A stretch of DNA of 64,000 bases from Halosaccharopolyspora lacisalsi. GTDB lineage: Bacteria; Actinomycetota; Actinomycetes; Mycobacteriales; Pseudonocardiaceae. Positions 30,093-38,451 of the stretch are shown one piece after another. Numbering within the stretch: the stretch's first letter is position 1; every line of letters starts with the position of its first letter. The stretch is from positions 248,001 through 312,000 of the forward strand of contig NZ_JACGWZ010000004.1 of NCBI RefSeq assembly GCF_014137975.1. Direction: 5' to 3'. The notes under the pieces were generated by a model. That model ran no database searches and had not been told where the DNA came from. It saw only the letters and a list, made by a program, of their open reading frames with translations. A program made the position numbers and the translations under genes.

Positions 30093-30106
30093 TGAGTATA
30101 CACTCA
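30093..30106 (+). promoter_or_regulatory. vapBC operator overlapping a -10 hexamer
   Basis: TGAGTATACACTCA at 30093-30106 is a 14-bp dyad with one mismatched pair. It contains TATACA (30097-30102), which lies 8 nt before the vapB ATG, with no Shine-Dalgarno. The layout suits autorepression by VapBC of a nearly leaderless transcript. Confidence 0.5.
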
Positions 30107-30110
30107 GCTC

Positions 30111-30308
30111 ATGAAACATCTGGTTGATGTGGATGAGGGTGCTCTGAGCTCTGCCCGGGAGCATCTGGGGACCACAACGATCAAGGAAACGGTGAACACC
30201 GCTCTGCGTCAAGCTAGCGAGCAGGATGCTGGTGGGCAGGATATCGAGACGGCGCTCGACGTTTTGGCGGCCATGGACTTCGAAGATCGTGAGAAGGCGT
30301 GGCACTGA
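30111..30308 (+). CDS. vapB: VapB-type antitoxin
   Basis: 65-residue antitoxin. N-terminal KHLVDVDEGALSSAREHLGTTTIKETVNTALRQAS is the ribbon-helix-helix DNA-binding domain seen in actinobacterial VapB proteins; the C-terminal tail (ALDVLAAMDFEDREKAWH) would thread into the VapC active site. It neutralises the downstream toxin and represses the promoter. The gene overlaps vapC by 10 nt. Base composition of the pair looks lower in GC than the neighbouring lgt and btuD genes, suggesting transfer. Confidence 0.88.
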   Translation: MKHLVDVDEGALSSAREHLGTTTIKETVNTALRQASEQDAGGQDIETALDVLAAMDFEDREKAWH

Positions 30309-30712
30309 AGTACCTCGCGGACACGAGTGTGTTCTCCCGGCTGGAAAAGCCACCGGTGCGAAAGGTCGTCAGCGAACTCCTTCGGGAGTACCGGCTTGGT
30401 CGGTGCGCGTTCAGTGATCTTGAGCTCGGCTTCTCCACTCGCAACGAGGCTGAGTGGGACAGCTTGCAGCGTGCTATCGCGGTGGCTCGTCTTGTGGATG
30501 TGGAGCAGGCGGATTTCGTTCGGGCAAGAGGTGTGCAGCGTGCCTTGGCGGCGCTGGGCGTGAAAGGGAGAAAGATCCCCGATCTGATGATCGCAGCAGT
30601 AGCAGAGCGTAATTCACTGATCTTGCTTCATTACGATCGGGACTTCGAGTTCATTGCCAGGAGCACAGGCCAACCCGTGGAGTGGGTCGTCGAGCGTGGT
30701 TCGGTCGACTGA
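30299..30712 (+). CDS. vapC: VapC-type PIN-domain ribonuclease toxin
   Basis: 137-residue PIN-domain toxin predicted to cut tRNA or rRNA. Acidic active-site residues visible: first Asp in YLADTSVFSRL, Glu in FSDLELGFS, and Asp pair in KIPDLMIAA and LHYDRDFEFIA. GTG 30299 overlaps the antitoxin stop. It ends 3 bp from the convergent btuD stop with no terminator between, as if the module had been dropped exactly between two genes. Confidence 0.9.
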   Translation: MALKYLADTSVFSRLEKPPVRKVVSELLREYRLGRCAFSDLELGFSTRNEAEWDSLQRAIAVARLVDVEQADFVRARGVQRALAALGVKGRKIPDLMIAAVAERNSLILLHYDRDFEFIARSTGQPVEWVVERGSVD

Positions 30713-30715
30713 CGG

Positions 30716-31489
30716 TCACTCGCGAACCGGGGCGACGATGGGGGAGCCGTCGGGAGCTTGAAGCACCGAGACGCGGGCGGCGTACCGCTCGGCCAGCTCC
30801 GAGGTGGTGAGGACCTCGTTCGGCGTTCCCTCCGCGGCCACACGACCGTGGTCGAGCAGGACGAGCCGTTCCGTGTACTGCGCCGCCAGCGTGAGGTCGT
30901 GCAGCGTGGTGACCACCGTGGTGCCCAGCTCCGCCCGGAGCTCTTCGACGAGATCCAGCAGGGCCTGCGCGTGGCCGATGTCGAGCCCGGTGGTCGGTTC
31001 GTCCAGCAGCAGCACGCCGGCTCGCTGCGCCAGTGCCCGTGCCAGTACCGTCCGTTGCCGCTCACCGCCGGACAGGGTGGTCAGCGCTCGCCCCGCGAGT
31101 GCTGTCAGGTCGAGGCGTTCCAGCAGTTCGGAGACGAGTTCGAGATCACCGGCGCCTTCGCGTCCCAGCGGACCGAGGTGAGGTGTGCGCCCCAGCAGCA
31201 CGTAGTCGGTCACGGTCAGGCCGACCGGCAGTTGGGGGATCTGCGGGGCGTAACCGACGAGTCGAGCTCGTTCCCGTCTGCCCAGCTCGCCGAGCGCGCG
31301 GCCGTCGACGAGTACCCCGCCCTGGTGGTGCACCAGTCCCACGATCGCCTTGAGCAGCGTGGACTTGCCGGATCCGTTCGGCCCGATGATGCCCAGCCAG
31401 CCGCCGGACTCCACCCGCGTGGACATTTCGGAGACAACCGTGTGTCGCCGGTACCCCGCGGAGAGTTCGTCGAGTTCCAGCGTGCTCAA
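30716..31489 (-). CDS. btuD: Cobalamin ABC transporter ATP-binding protein
   Basis: 257-residue FecE/BtuD-type ATPase: Walker A GPNGSGKSTLLKA, Q-loop in YAPQIPQ, signature LSGGERQR, Walker B LLLDEPTTGLD, H-loop TLHD. Third gene of an SBP-permease-ATPase unit. By sequence alone this could be a siderophore or haem importer, but the unit is headed by a cobalamin riboswitch, so vitamin B12/cobinamide uptake is the best reading. Confidence 0.85.
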   Translation of the reverse strand: MSTLELDELSAGYRRHTVVSEMSTRVESGGWLGIIGPNGSGKSTLLKAIVGLVHHQGGVLVDGRALGELGRRERARLVGYAPQIPQLPVGLTVTDYVLLGRTPHLGPLGREGAGDLELVSELLERLDLTALAGRALTTLSGGERQRTVLARALAQRAGVLLLDEPTTGLDIGHAQALLDLVEELRAELGTTVVTTLHDLTLAAQYTERLVLLDHGRVAAEGTPNEVLTTSELAERYAARVSVLQAPDGSPIVAPVRE

Positions 31490-31519
31490 GTGTTCGTCCG
31501 TCTCATATACGTCTCCGGC

Positions 31520-32560
31520 TCAAGTACGTCTCTGGGTGTGCAGCAGGATCGCGAAGAACGGTGCCCCGGTGAACGCGGTGATCACGCCGATGGGCAGTTC
31601 GGCCGGTGCCATCACGGTGCGGGCGAGCATGTCGGCTCCGACCAGGAACACCGCCCCGAGCAGCAGGGACAGCGGAACGATGATCCGGAAACTGCCCCCC
31701 GCCGCCAGCCGGACCAGATGTGGCACGACGAGCCCGACGAAGGCGATCAGCCCGGCGGCCGACACGGCGGCGGCCGTGGCCAGCGAGGCCGCCACCAGCA
31801 CCAGCAGCCGTACCCGCCCGGGGCGTATGCCCAACGCGGCGGCTTCCTCGTCGCCGGCCCCCAGCAGGTCCAGCAGCCGCGCGCACAGGCAGAGCACGAT
31901 CGTGGCCACGGTGAGGTAGGGCAGTACCAGCAGGACCTCCTGCCAGCCCGTGGTGCTCAACCGGCCGAGGATCCACATGTAGACCTGGTGCAGTGACTCC
32001 AGCCGCAGCTGTTGCATGAAGGTCTGCCCCGCGGTGAGAAACGTCCCGACCGCGACACCGGCCAGCACCAGGGTCGCCGTGTCGGACCCGGCCGAGCGCC
32101 CGACCAGCCAGGTCAGGCCCACTCCGGCCAGTGCGCCGAGAAACGCAGCCGCCTGGGTCGCGGAGGTGCCGATGGCCGAGTGCGGTGCCGTGGTCACCAT
32201 GATCGTGACCGCGAGCCCGGCACCGGAGGCGGCACCGAGCAGGTACGGATCGGCCAGCGGATTGCGGAACACGCCCTGGAACGCCGCTCCGGAGATCGCC
32301 AGCGCCGCACCGACCAGCGCGCCCAGCACCACCCGGGGCACCCGCAACTGCCACAGGATCGCCGCCTCCCGTCCCGACAGCGGTGAGACACCACCGGTGA
32401 GCTGAGCGACGATCTCGCTGAGCACCCGTTGCCATCCGATCTCGGCCGCGCCGAGCAGGATCGAGCAGACGCTCGTGGCCAGCAGCGCGACGACGCCGAT
32501 GATCACATGACGGGCACGGAGCGTGCTGCGTCGCAATACCGGGTCCCGATCACGACTCAA
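31520..32560 (-). CDS. btuC: Cobalamin ABC transporter permease (FecCD family)
   Basis: 346-residue FecCD/BtuC-type permease with about ten membrane helices. The family signature LAISGAAFQGVFRNPLADPYLLGAASGAGLAV near residue 95 and the C-terminal GLIAFVGLVVPHLVRLAAGG (ATPase-contact loop) are clear. An N-terminal basic segment precedes helix one. It stands between the binding protein and the ATPase gene, separated by only 6 and 30 bp. Confidence 0.88.
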   Translation of the reverse strand: MSRDRDPVLRRSTLRARHVIIGVVALLATSVCSILLGAAEIGWQRVLSEIVAQLTGGVSPLSGREAAILWQLRVPRVVLGALVGAALAISGAAFQGVFRNPLADPYLLGAASGAGLAVTIMVTTAPHSAIGTSATQAAAFLGALAGVGLTWLVGRSAGSDTATLVLAGVAVGTFLTAGQTFMQQLRLESLHQVYMWILGRLSTTGWQEVLLVLPYLTVATIVLCLCARLLDLLGAGDEEAAALGIRPGRVRLLVLVAASLATAAAVSAAGLIAFVGLVVPHLVRLAAGGSFRIIVPLSLLLGAVFLVGADMLARTVMAPAELPIGVITAFTGAPFFAILLHTQRRT

Positions 32561-32566
32561 GCCGCC

Positions 32567-33529
32567 TCAGCCGTTCTGCGCACGGGCGACGGCCTTGCTG
32601 ATGGCCCGTGCGAAGTCCACCACGCGGGGGCCCCAGCGACTGGCGACGTCGTCGTTGAGCTCGAAGACGTTGCCCGCGCGGACGGCGCTGAGCGACCCCC
32701 AACCGGGACGGGCCGTCGCCGCATTCGCGGTGACTCCGGCGCTCTTGGTGTCGGCCATGAAGATCAGGTCGGGGTCGGCTTGAAGGATGTGTTCCTCGGA
32801 CAGCTGCGGGAACTTCCCCCCGGCGGAGTCGGCGATGTTGGTGAGCCCGAACAGGCCGTATACCTCGCCGACGAAGCTGCGGGAGGTGGTCGTGTAGAAA
32901 GACGGGCTGATCTCGTGGTAGTAGCTCAGCGGTCGGGACGGTTTCGGCGTGTCGGCGACGATCTCGGCGATGTCGGAGCGCATCCGGCGGGTGGTCCGGC
33001 GTGCCTGGTCGCTGTGCCCGGTGGCGTTTCCGAGCGCTTCGATCTGCCGGTAGGCCGCGTCGAGACCGGAGGCCGACGGTGTGGGCAGGACCGATACGTC
33101 GACGGCGCGCAGACCCTCGGCCAGTTCGGTGCTGCCTGCGGGCAGGATCACCAGATCCGGTTCGTACCCGGCCACGGTGGCGGTACTGACGCTCAGCGCC
33201 GACATCGGTGTCTGCGGAGCGCGCTCGGGATGGTCGGAGTTCTTGCCGACCGCTACGACCTGCTCGCCCGCTCCGATGGCGTAGAGCGTCTCGGTGGCGC
33301 TCGGGCTCAGTGACACGATCCGCTTCGGTTGTTCGGCCAGCGTTACCGGCTCCTGGTCACCGATCGTGACACGGGTGGGGAAACCCGAGGCCGCGTCGTT
33401 GCCCGGCGCGGGGGGCTCGTCGGGTTGCTGGCGGGTGGCGCAGGCGGTGACGCCGACGAGCAGAGCCATGACAGTGGTCAGCAACGCCGTCAGGCGGCGA
33501 AGGCGGGTCGTCCCAGTTCTGACGATCAT
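32567..33529 (-). CDS. btuF: Cobalamin-binding lipoprotein
   Basis: About 320-residue periplasmic-binding protein of the helical-backbone class (BtuF/FhuD). N-terminal signal with lipobox ending VGVTAC, then KRIVSLSPSATETLYAIGAGEQVVAVG, a BtuF-like opening. I chose ATG 33529 with GAGGA before it; a longer frame runs through the riboswitch and is not expected to be coding. It is the first gene downstream of the B12 riboswitch on this strand. Confidence 0.87.
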   Translation of the reverse strand: MIVRTGTTRLRRLTALLTTVMALLVGVTACATRQQPDEPPAPGNDAASGFPTRVTIGDQEPVTLAEQPKRIVSLSPSATETLYAIGAGEQVVAVGKNSDHPERAPQTPMSALSVSTATVAGYEPDLVILPAGSTELAEGLRAVDVSVLPTPSASGLDAAYRQIEALGNATGHSDQARRTTRRMRSDIAEIVADTPKPSRPLSYYHEISPSFYTTTSRSFVGEVYGLFGLTNIADSAGGKFPQLSEEHILQADPDLIFMADTKSAGVTANAATARPGWGSLSAVRAGNVFELNDDVASRWGPRVVDFARAISKAVARAQNG

Positions 33530-33585
33530 GATGTCCTCGGTGTCGGCCGGTGCGGTGGGCGCCTGCCGACACGACACGACCGACG

Positions 33586-33611
33586 CCGCACTCCTGCACC
33601 GGGAGTGGCGG
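33586..33611 (-). promoter_or_regulatory. Expression-platform hairpin of the B12 riboswitch
   Basis: On the minus strand CACTCC pairs with GGAGTG and the outer CCG pairs with CGG, just 3' of the aptamer and about 60 nt before btuF. No U-tract follows, so control may be translational or by long-range pairing. Confidence 0.4.
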
Positions 33612-33730
33612 TCATCGACGCCTGCGCACAAGGCGACCTGGCTCACCCTTGGGGGATCACAGTTGCGGCACAGCACCGGATTTCACACCGGATTTCGCTT
33701 CTGCGGGCGTCAGTGGACACCGTGTCATCA
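33612..33730 (-). ncRNA. Cobalamin (B12) riboswitch
   Basis: Reading the minus strand: a closing stem GACGCC (33706-33711) with GGCGTC (33617-33622); the GAAATCCGGTG/TGAAATCCGG core; GCTGTGCCGCAACTGTGAT, matching the GCTGnCCCGCAACTGT consensus; then the B12 box AGCCAGGTCGCCTTGTGC (33626-33643), close to AGYCMGGAGACCTGCC. Order and spacing fit the adenosyl/methylcobalamin aptamer. It lies in the leader of btuF and should shut the operon down when B12 is plentiful. Confidence 0.87.
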
Positions 33731-33887
33731 CGTCGATGGGATGATCGATGCCTTGAGCTGCAAAGATATCAGCCGGGTGCGCTCGGTCCGGCGGCCGCTG
33801 GCGGGAGTCGAGGTTGCGGCGACAGCGCCCGAACCGGGCGTGTCCGGTCGTTTCCACCGCGCGGTCGGTCCCGCAGCCGCGCCGACG

Positions 33888-33919
33888 CGGTGACACCCGG
33901 CGCTGACCGGGCATCACCG
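33888..33919 (-). terminator. Hairpin terminator after the helicase gene
   Basis: CGGTGA...TCACCG outer arms and CCCGG/CCGGG inner arms with two wobble pairs form a stem of about 13 bp, lying 16 bp beyond the stop of the helicase gene and before the B12 leader. Confidence 0.5.
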
Positions 33920-33934
33920 CGTTCATGTCGACGT

Positions 33935-36223
33935 TCACTCCCCGAGCTCGTCCAGTACCGCGGGCAGCTCGCCGGTGTGGACGACACCGAGGCGCTGGGT
34001 GGCCCGGGTGAGGGCGACGTACAGGTCGTTGAGACCGTGCTCGGACTCCTCGATGATCCTGCTCGGCTCCACCACGAACACGGAGTCGAACTCCAGCCCC
34101 TTGGTCTGGTTGACGCTGAGCACGACGACCGGTGAGTCCAACCCGTCGGGGCGGGTGCCGACGACCGCTTCCGGTACGGCCTTCGCGATCGCTCCACCGA
34201 CCTCGTCGAGGTCCTGCGAAGGCATCAGCACGGCCATCCGCCCGTCACCGACCGTGCGCAGTTCCTCCGACACGAGCGGGGGGAGTTCCTCGTCGAGCTC
34301 GTCGACCTCGTGCTCGGTCGGTTCCACCCCCGCGGTGCGGACCGAGGTCGGCGGTTCGAGGTCGGTGTCCATGGCCGCCAGCACGGGTGAGGCCACGGAC
34401 ATGATCTCACCCGGCGTGCGGTAGTTGATGGTCAGCTGTTCCAGCCGCCACCGGTCGGCGACGTAGGGGTGCAGTACCTCGTTCCAGGACTCGGCACCGG
34501 CGGCGGCGCCGGTCTGGGAGATGTCACCGACCAGCGTCATCGAACGGCTCGGGCAACGGCGCATCAGCACCCGCCAAGCCATCGCCGAGAGTTCCTGCGC
34601 CTCGTCGACGATGACGTGCCCGAAGGTCCAGGTCCGGTCTCCCGCCGCCCGCTCGGCCGCCGTCAGGTCGTTGCTGCTGCGGTGCCGGTCGGCCAGCAGC
34701 TCGGCGTCGAGGACGTCGGAAACCCGCAGGCGCTCCGGATCGATGATCTCCTCGTCCTGCTCCATGATGTGCAGTACGCCCTGGGCGTAGGCCAGCTCCT
34801 CGCGCTCCTGCTGTTCCTGCTCCCGCCGGGCCTGCTCGTCGTCCTCGCCGAGCAGTTCGGCCAGCTCGTCCAGCAGCGGAGCGTCCGAGGGCGCCCACTC
34901 GGCTCCCGGCTCCCGCAGCAGCGCTGCCCGCTCCTCGGCGTCGAGACGCTTGCGCGTGGCCGTGTACAGGCGTTCGGACGAGGACAGCAGCTCGTCGAGC
35001 AGTTTCGGCGCGCTCAGCTCGGGCCACAGCCCGTCCAGCACCTTGTGGACGCCGTCGTCCTCGCGGAGTTCGGTTTCGATGTCGTCGATGTCGCGCTGGT
35101 CCAGCAGGTCCCGTCCGAGCCGGTCGGCGACCTGGAGGGCCAGTGCCGAGAACATCTCGCGCAGGAACACTTTTCGCGCCTGGTTGTGCGGCTTGCGCGA
35201 CCTGCGCGCCTTGGTGCGCGCGTGGGAGCACGTGCGCTTGTCGATCCGCAGGGGCTGCCTGTCGAAGGTCACCTCGACGTAGTCCTTCGGCACCTGCTGA
35301 CGGTCGCGCACGGCCGCGGTGAGCACGTCGACCATGCTCGACCGCCCCTTGATCTCGGCCGTGAGGTCGGACTCGGCGGAGGTGGCGTCGACACCGGGGT
35401 AGAGCTGTCCGACCGTGGACAGCAGTACACCGGTCTCGCCGAGGGAGGGCAGGACCTGACCGATGTAGCGCAGGAACGTGCTGTTGGGGCCGACGACCAG
35501 GACACCGCGCTTGGTGAGCTGCTGTCGGTAGGTGTAGAGCAGGTAGGCCGCGCGGTGCAGCGCCACCGCGGTCTTGCCGGTGCCCGGACCGCCCTGCACC
35601 ACGAGCACCCCGTTCATCCCGGAGCGGATGATGCGGTCCTGCTCGCCCTGGATGGTGGCCACGATGTCGCCCATCTGGCCGGTGCGACGAGCGTCGAGCG
35701 CGGCCAGCAGGGTCGCCTCGCCGGCCAGGCCGAGGTGACTGCCCTGCTCGGCGGAGTCGAGGTCGAGGACCTCGTCCTCGAAGTCGGTGACCGTGCGCCG
35801 CCGGGTCCGGATGTGCCTCCGGCGCACCACGCCGTCCCGTGAGGCGGCTGTGGCCAGGTAGAACGGGCGGGCCGCCGGGGCGCGCCAGTCCATCAGCAGT
35901 GGTTCGTACTCGTTGTCCTCGTCGAACAGGCCGAGGCGGCCGATGTAGAAGCGCTCGTCACTGTCGAGGTCGAGTCTGCCGAAGCACAACCCGTTCTCCA
36001 CCGCACTGAGCTGCGAGAGCTTCTCGGTGTGCATGGTGGTGGAGATGTCACGTTCGGTGCGTGCCTGTGGCGTGCCACCGGTCTGGCGCAGGGTTTCGGC
36101 GAGCCGTTCGGTGGTGTGGCGACGCAGCTCGTCCAGCTTTTCGTACAGCATCGAGACGTACCGCTGCTCGGCGGCAAGGTCGTCGGTGCATTCGGGCTCC
36201 CGAATGTCTCGGGCGTGCGACAA
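33935..36223 (-). CDS. helR: HelD/HelR-like RNA polymerase-associated UvrD-type ATPase
   Basis: 762-residue superfamily-1 ATPase. An N-terminal coiled-coil (RYVSMLYEKLDELRRHTTERLAETL), Walker A GGPGTGKTAVALHRAAYLLYTYR, motif II VDEAQELSAMAW, TLVGDISQTG and a C-terminal QTKGLEFDSVFVVEP box match HelD-type factors. HelD releases stalled RNA polymerase; the actinobacterial HelR version also dislodges rifampicin from RNA polymerase and gives tolerance. Which it is here is inference. I looked for the rifamycin-associated inverted repeat upstream and did not recognise it. Monocistronic. Confidence 0.85.
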   Translation of the reverse strand: MSHARDIREPECTDDLAAEQRYVSMLYEKLDELRRHTTERLAETLRQTGGTPQARTERDISTTMHTEKLSQLSAVENGLCFGRLDLDSDERFYIGRLGLFDEDNEYEPLLMDWRAPAARPFYLATAASRDGVVRRRHIRTRRRTVTDFEDEVLDLDSAEQGSHLGLAGEATLLAALDARRTGQMGDIVATIQGEQDRIIRSGMNGVLVVQGGPGTGKTAVALHRAAYLLYTYRQQLTKRGVLVVGPNSTFLRYIGQVLPSLGETGVLLSTVGQLYPGVDATSAESDLTAEIKGRSSMVDVLTAAVRDRQQVPKDYVEVTFDRQPLRIDKRTCSHARTKARRSRKPHNQARKVFLREMFSALALQVADRLGRDLLDQRDIDDIETELREDDGVHKVLDGLWPELSAPKLLDELLSSSERLYTATRKRLDAEERAALLREPGAEWAPSDAPLLDELAELLGEDDEQARREQEQQEREELAYAQGVLHIMEQDEEIIDPERLRVSDVLDAELLADRHRSSNDLTAAERAAGDRTWTFGHVIVDEAQELSAMAWRVLMRRCPSRSMTLVGDISQTGAAAGAESWNEVLHPYVADRWRLEQLTINYRTPGEIMSVASPVLAAMDTDLEPPTSVRTAGVEPTEHEVDELDEELPPLVSEELRTVGDGRMAVLMPSQDLDEVGGAIAKAVPEAVVGTRPDGLDSPVVVLSVNQTKGLEFDSVFVVEPSRIIEESEHGLNDLYVALTRATQRLGVVHTGELPAVLDELGE

Positions 36224-36354
36224 TGCTCCACCTCGTGTTGCGACACATCATGTGGGGAGGGTCGGCGTACTGCTGTGCTTCCCGCCAGTGACCCGACCCG
36301 CCACTATACCGATGATGGTCGCCGTCCGGCCGCCACGTGCGGCTCCCTCGGGTT

Positions 36355-37466
36355 TTACAGCAGTTGGCTCAGCAGGATCACGAACGCGAACGAGACGACC
36401 GAGATGATGGTCTCCATCATCGACCACGTCTTCAGCGTCTGGCCCACGCTCATTCCGAAGTACTCCTTGACCAGCCAGAACCCGGCGTCGTTGATGTGGG
36501 AGAAGAACAGCGAGCCGGAGCCGACCGCGAGAGCGACGAGCGCGCCCTGAGCGGGCCCCAGATCCGCGACCAGCGGTGCCACGATGCCCGCCGCCGAGAT
36601 CGTGGCCACGGTGGCAGAACCGGTCGACACGCGGATGCCCACGGCCACCAGCCAGCCCAGCAGCAGCGGAGAGAGGCTGGCGCCCGCGGCCACGCCGGTG
36701 ATCACATCGTTGACCCCGGAGTCGACCAGGGCCTCGTTGAAACCGCCCCCGGCGCCGTGGCCAGGTGCTTGGGGATGGGCAGCGTGATGCGCTTGGCGAC
36801 GAACGAGCCGAACAGCGGCCCGGCCACGATCACGGTCGGGACCGCCACGAGGAGACCGAGGGCCAGCGTGATCCCCAGGTCGACTCCCAGCAGCTCCACC
36901 GCGGTCAGCGGCCCCGGGTGCGGGGGAACCAGCCCGTGCAGCACGGAGAGGCCGGCCAGGGCCGGAATGCCGACCCGCAGCAGTGGTTGTTCGGAGCGTT
37001 CGACCACCATCACCACGACGGGGACCAGCAGGACGACGCCGACCTCGAAGAACAGCGGCAGACCGAGCAGCGCCGCGATGAGCACCATCGCCCACGGCAG
37101 CGCGCGCCGGGTGGTGTGGCGCAGCACCGTGTCCACTATTCGGTCCGCGCCGCCGGTCTCGGTCAGCAGTTTGCCCAGCATCGCGCCGAGGGCCACCAGC
37201 AGCCCCACCTCGCCGATCGTGGCGCCGACTCCCTCGGTGAAGGACGTGACCAGCTCACCGAAGGGCATCCCGGCGCCGACGCCCAGCACGGCCGCGCCCA
37301 GTGCCAACGACAGGAAGGGATGCAGCTTGGCCCAGCTGATCAGCACCACGATGACCGCGAAGCCGGCGAGCGCTGCGATCAGCAGACGGGAGTCGTGGCC
37401 GGTCCAGTCGCCGGATGCCGCGAGCAGCGGATCGGTCGAGGCGTCGTGGAGGGCGGGGTGGGACAT
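36355..37466 (-). pseudogene. gntP: gntP gluconate permease, internally deleted and frameshifted
   Basis: The N-terminal half is intact from ATG 37466 (helices through VAGPLFGSFVAKRITLPIPKHLA), then the frame is lost near 36750. The C-terminal part (GAGGGFNEALVDSGVNDVITGVAAGASLSPLLLGW.. to LLSQLL) continues in another frame and ends at 36355. The total is about 370 codons against the usual 450-460, so roughly 90 codons are missing between PIPKHLA and GAGGGFN in addition to the frame change. A single permease of this topology cannot be made. It is divergent from its presumed regulator, whose operator remains. Confidence 0.85.
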
Positions 37467-37519
37467 GGAAAGAGGCTCCTCGTTGAGCTGGTGCGGGACC
37501 AGGCTAGGCCCGAGAAGTG

Positions 37520-37536
37520 AAAAAGTATGACTTTTT
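37520..37536. promoter_or_regulatory. GntR-type operator dyad
   Basis: AAAAAGT-ATG-ACTTTTT at 37520-37536 is a perfect 7-3-7 inverted repeat in the divergent gntP/gntR intergenic region, a typical size for FadR-subfamily GntR operators. Confidence 0.6.
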
Positions 37537-37690
37537 AAGGATGTGTACCGATCAAGTTAACAGTGAGTCATGCCATGAGCGATCTTCGCTCGGTGACCGG
37601 ATCACGAGCGGTGCGATCCCTACAGTGGGGGCCCAGCAACGGCCGCATCACCGGGTGCGGCCGCATCGGTTCGGAAACGGAGCATCCGCG

Positions 37691-38389
37691 ATGAGTGGTG
37701 GACTGCACGGTCGGGTCGTCGACATGCTCGGTCGTGAGATCAGTGCGGGTGTGCACCCACCCGGCAGCGTCCTGCGCATCGAGGAACTGGAGCAACGTTT
37801 CGAGATCTCCCGCAGCGTGGCCCGCGAGGTCGTGCGTACGCTGGCTTCGCTGCGCATGGTGCTGGGCCGCAAGCGGGTCGGCGTCGTGGTGCGACCGCGC
37901 TCGGAGTGGAACACCTTCGATCCGAACCTGATCCGCTGGCTGCTGGCCGCCGACCGGGTCAACGAGGTCAAGACGTTGGTGGAGTTGCGTACGGCGGTGG
38001 AACCGGTCGCGGCGGGTGCGGCCGCGCAGCGCGCCAGTGGTGAGGACGCCGACCGCCTGGTGGAGCTGGCCGGGGAGATGACCGCTCACGCCGAGGCGGG
38101 TGACCTGAACACCTTCCTGGACTGCGATGTCGCTTTCCACTCGCTGATGTTGGCGGCTTCGGGCAACGAGATGTTCGCCCAGCTCCACGAGGTGGTCGAG
38201 GAGGTGCTGCGCTGGCGCACCGGCATGGGGCTGATGCCCGAGCGCCCGGCAGCGATCGCGGTGCGGTTACACCGCGAGATCGCGGAGTGCGTGCACGGCG
38301 GTGATCGTGAGCGCGCCGAGAGCGCCATGCGCGAGCTCGTCGCCGAAGCGTTCGAAGGCACCTTGGAACTGCTCGAACAACAGGCGTGA
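37691..38389 (+). CDS. GntR-family regulator with FCD domain
   Basis: 232-residue FadR-subfamily regulator. Winged helix at about residues 5-70 (ISAGVHPPGSVLRIEELEQRFEISRSVAREVVRTLASLRMV), then an all-helical FCD ligand domain with the metal-binding Asp/His pattern (LRTAVEPVAAG, CDVAFHSLMLAASGNEM, LHREIAECV). ATG 37691 follows GGAG. It probably sensed gluconate or a phosphorylated sugar acid and repressed the divergent permease. No gluconate kinase gene is adjacent, and the permease is broken, so this is likely a regulator that has outlived its local target. Confidence 0.87.
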   Translation: MSGGLHGRVVDMLGREISAGVHPPGSVLRIEELEQRFEISRSVAREVVRTLASLRMVLGRKRVGVVVRPRSEWNTFDPNLIRWLLAADRVNEVKTLVELRTAVEPVAAGAAAQRASGEDADRLVELAGEMTAHAEAGDLNTFLDCDVAFHSLMLAASGNEMFAQLHEVVEEVLRWRTGMGLMPERPAAIAVRLHREIAECVHGGDRERAESAMRELVAEAFEGTLELLEQQA

Positions 38390-38414
38390 CGGTCGGACCG
38401 GTCACGCGGCCGGC

Positions 38415-38446
38415 CCTCACGCGTTTTCGATCGCCGCACCGTGAGG
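38415..38446. terminator. Weak hairpin between convergent genes
   Basis: CCTCACG (38415-38421) pairs with CGTGAGG (38440-38446), a 7-bp stem with an 18-nt loop, in the gap between the GntR gene and the convergent transglycosylase. Confidence 0.35.
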
Positions 38447-38451
38447 TCGTG

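Noticed and set aside
27893-30103. 736-codon reverse ORF over trpA and lgt
   Set aside because: Shadow; both forward genes have full signatures.
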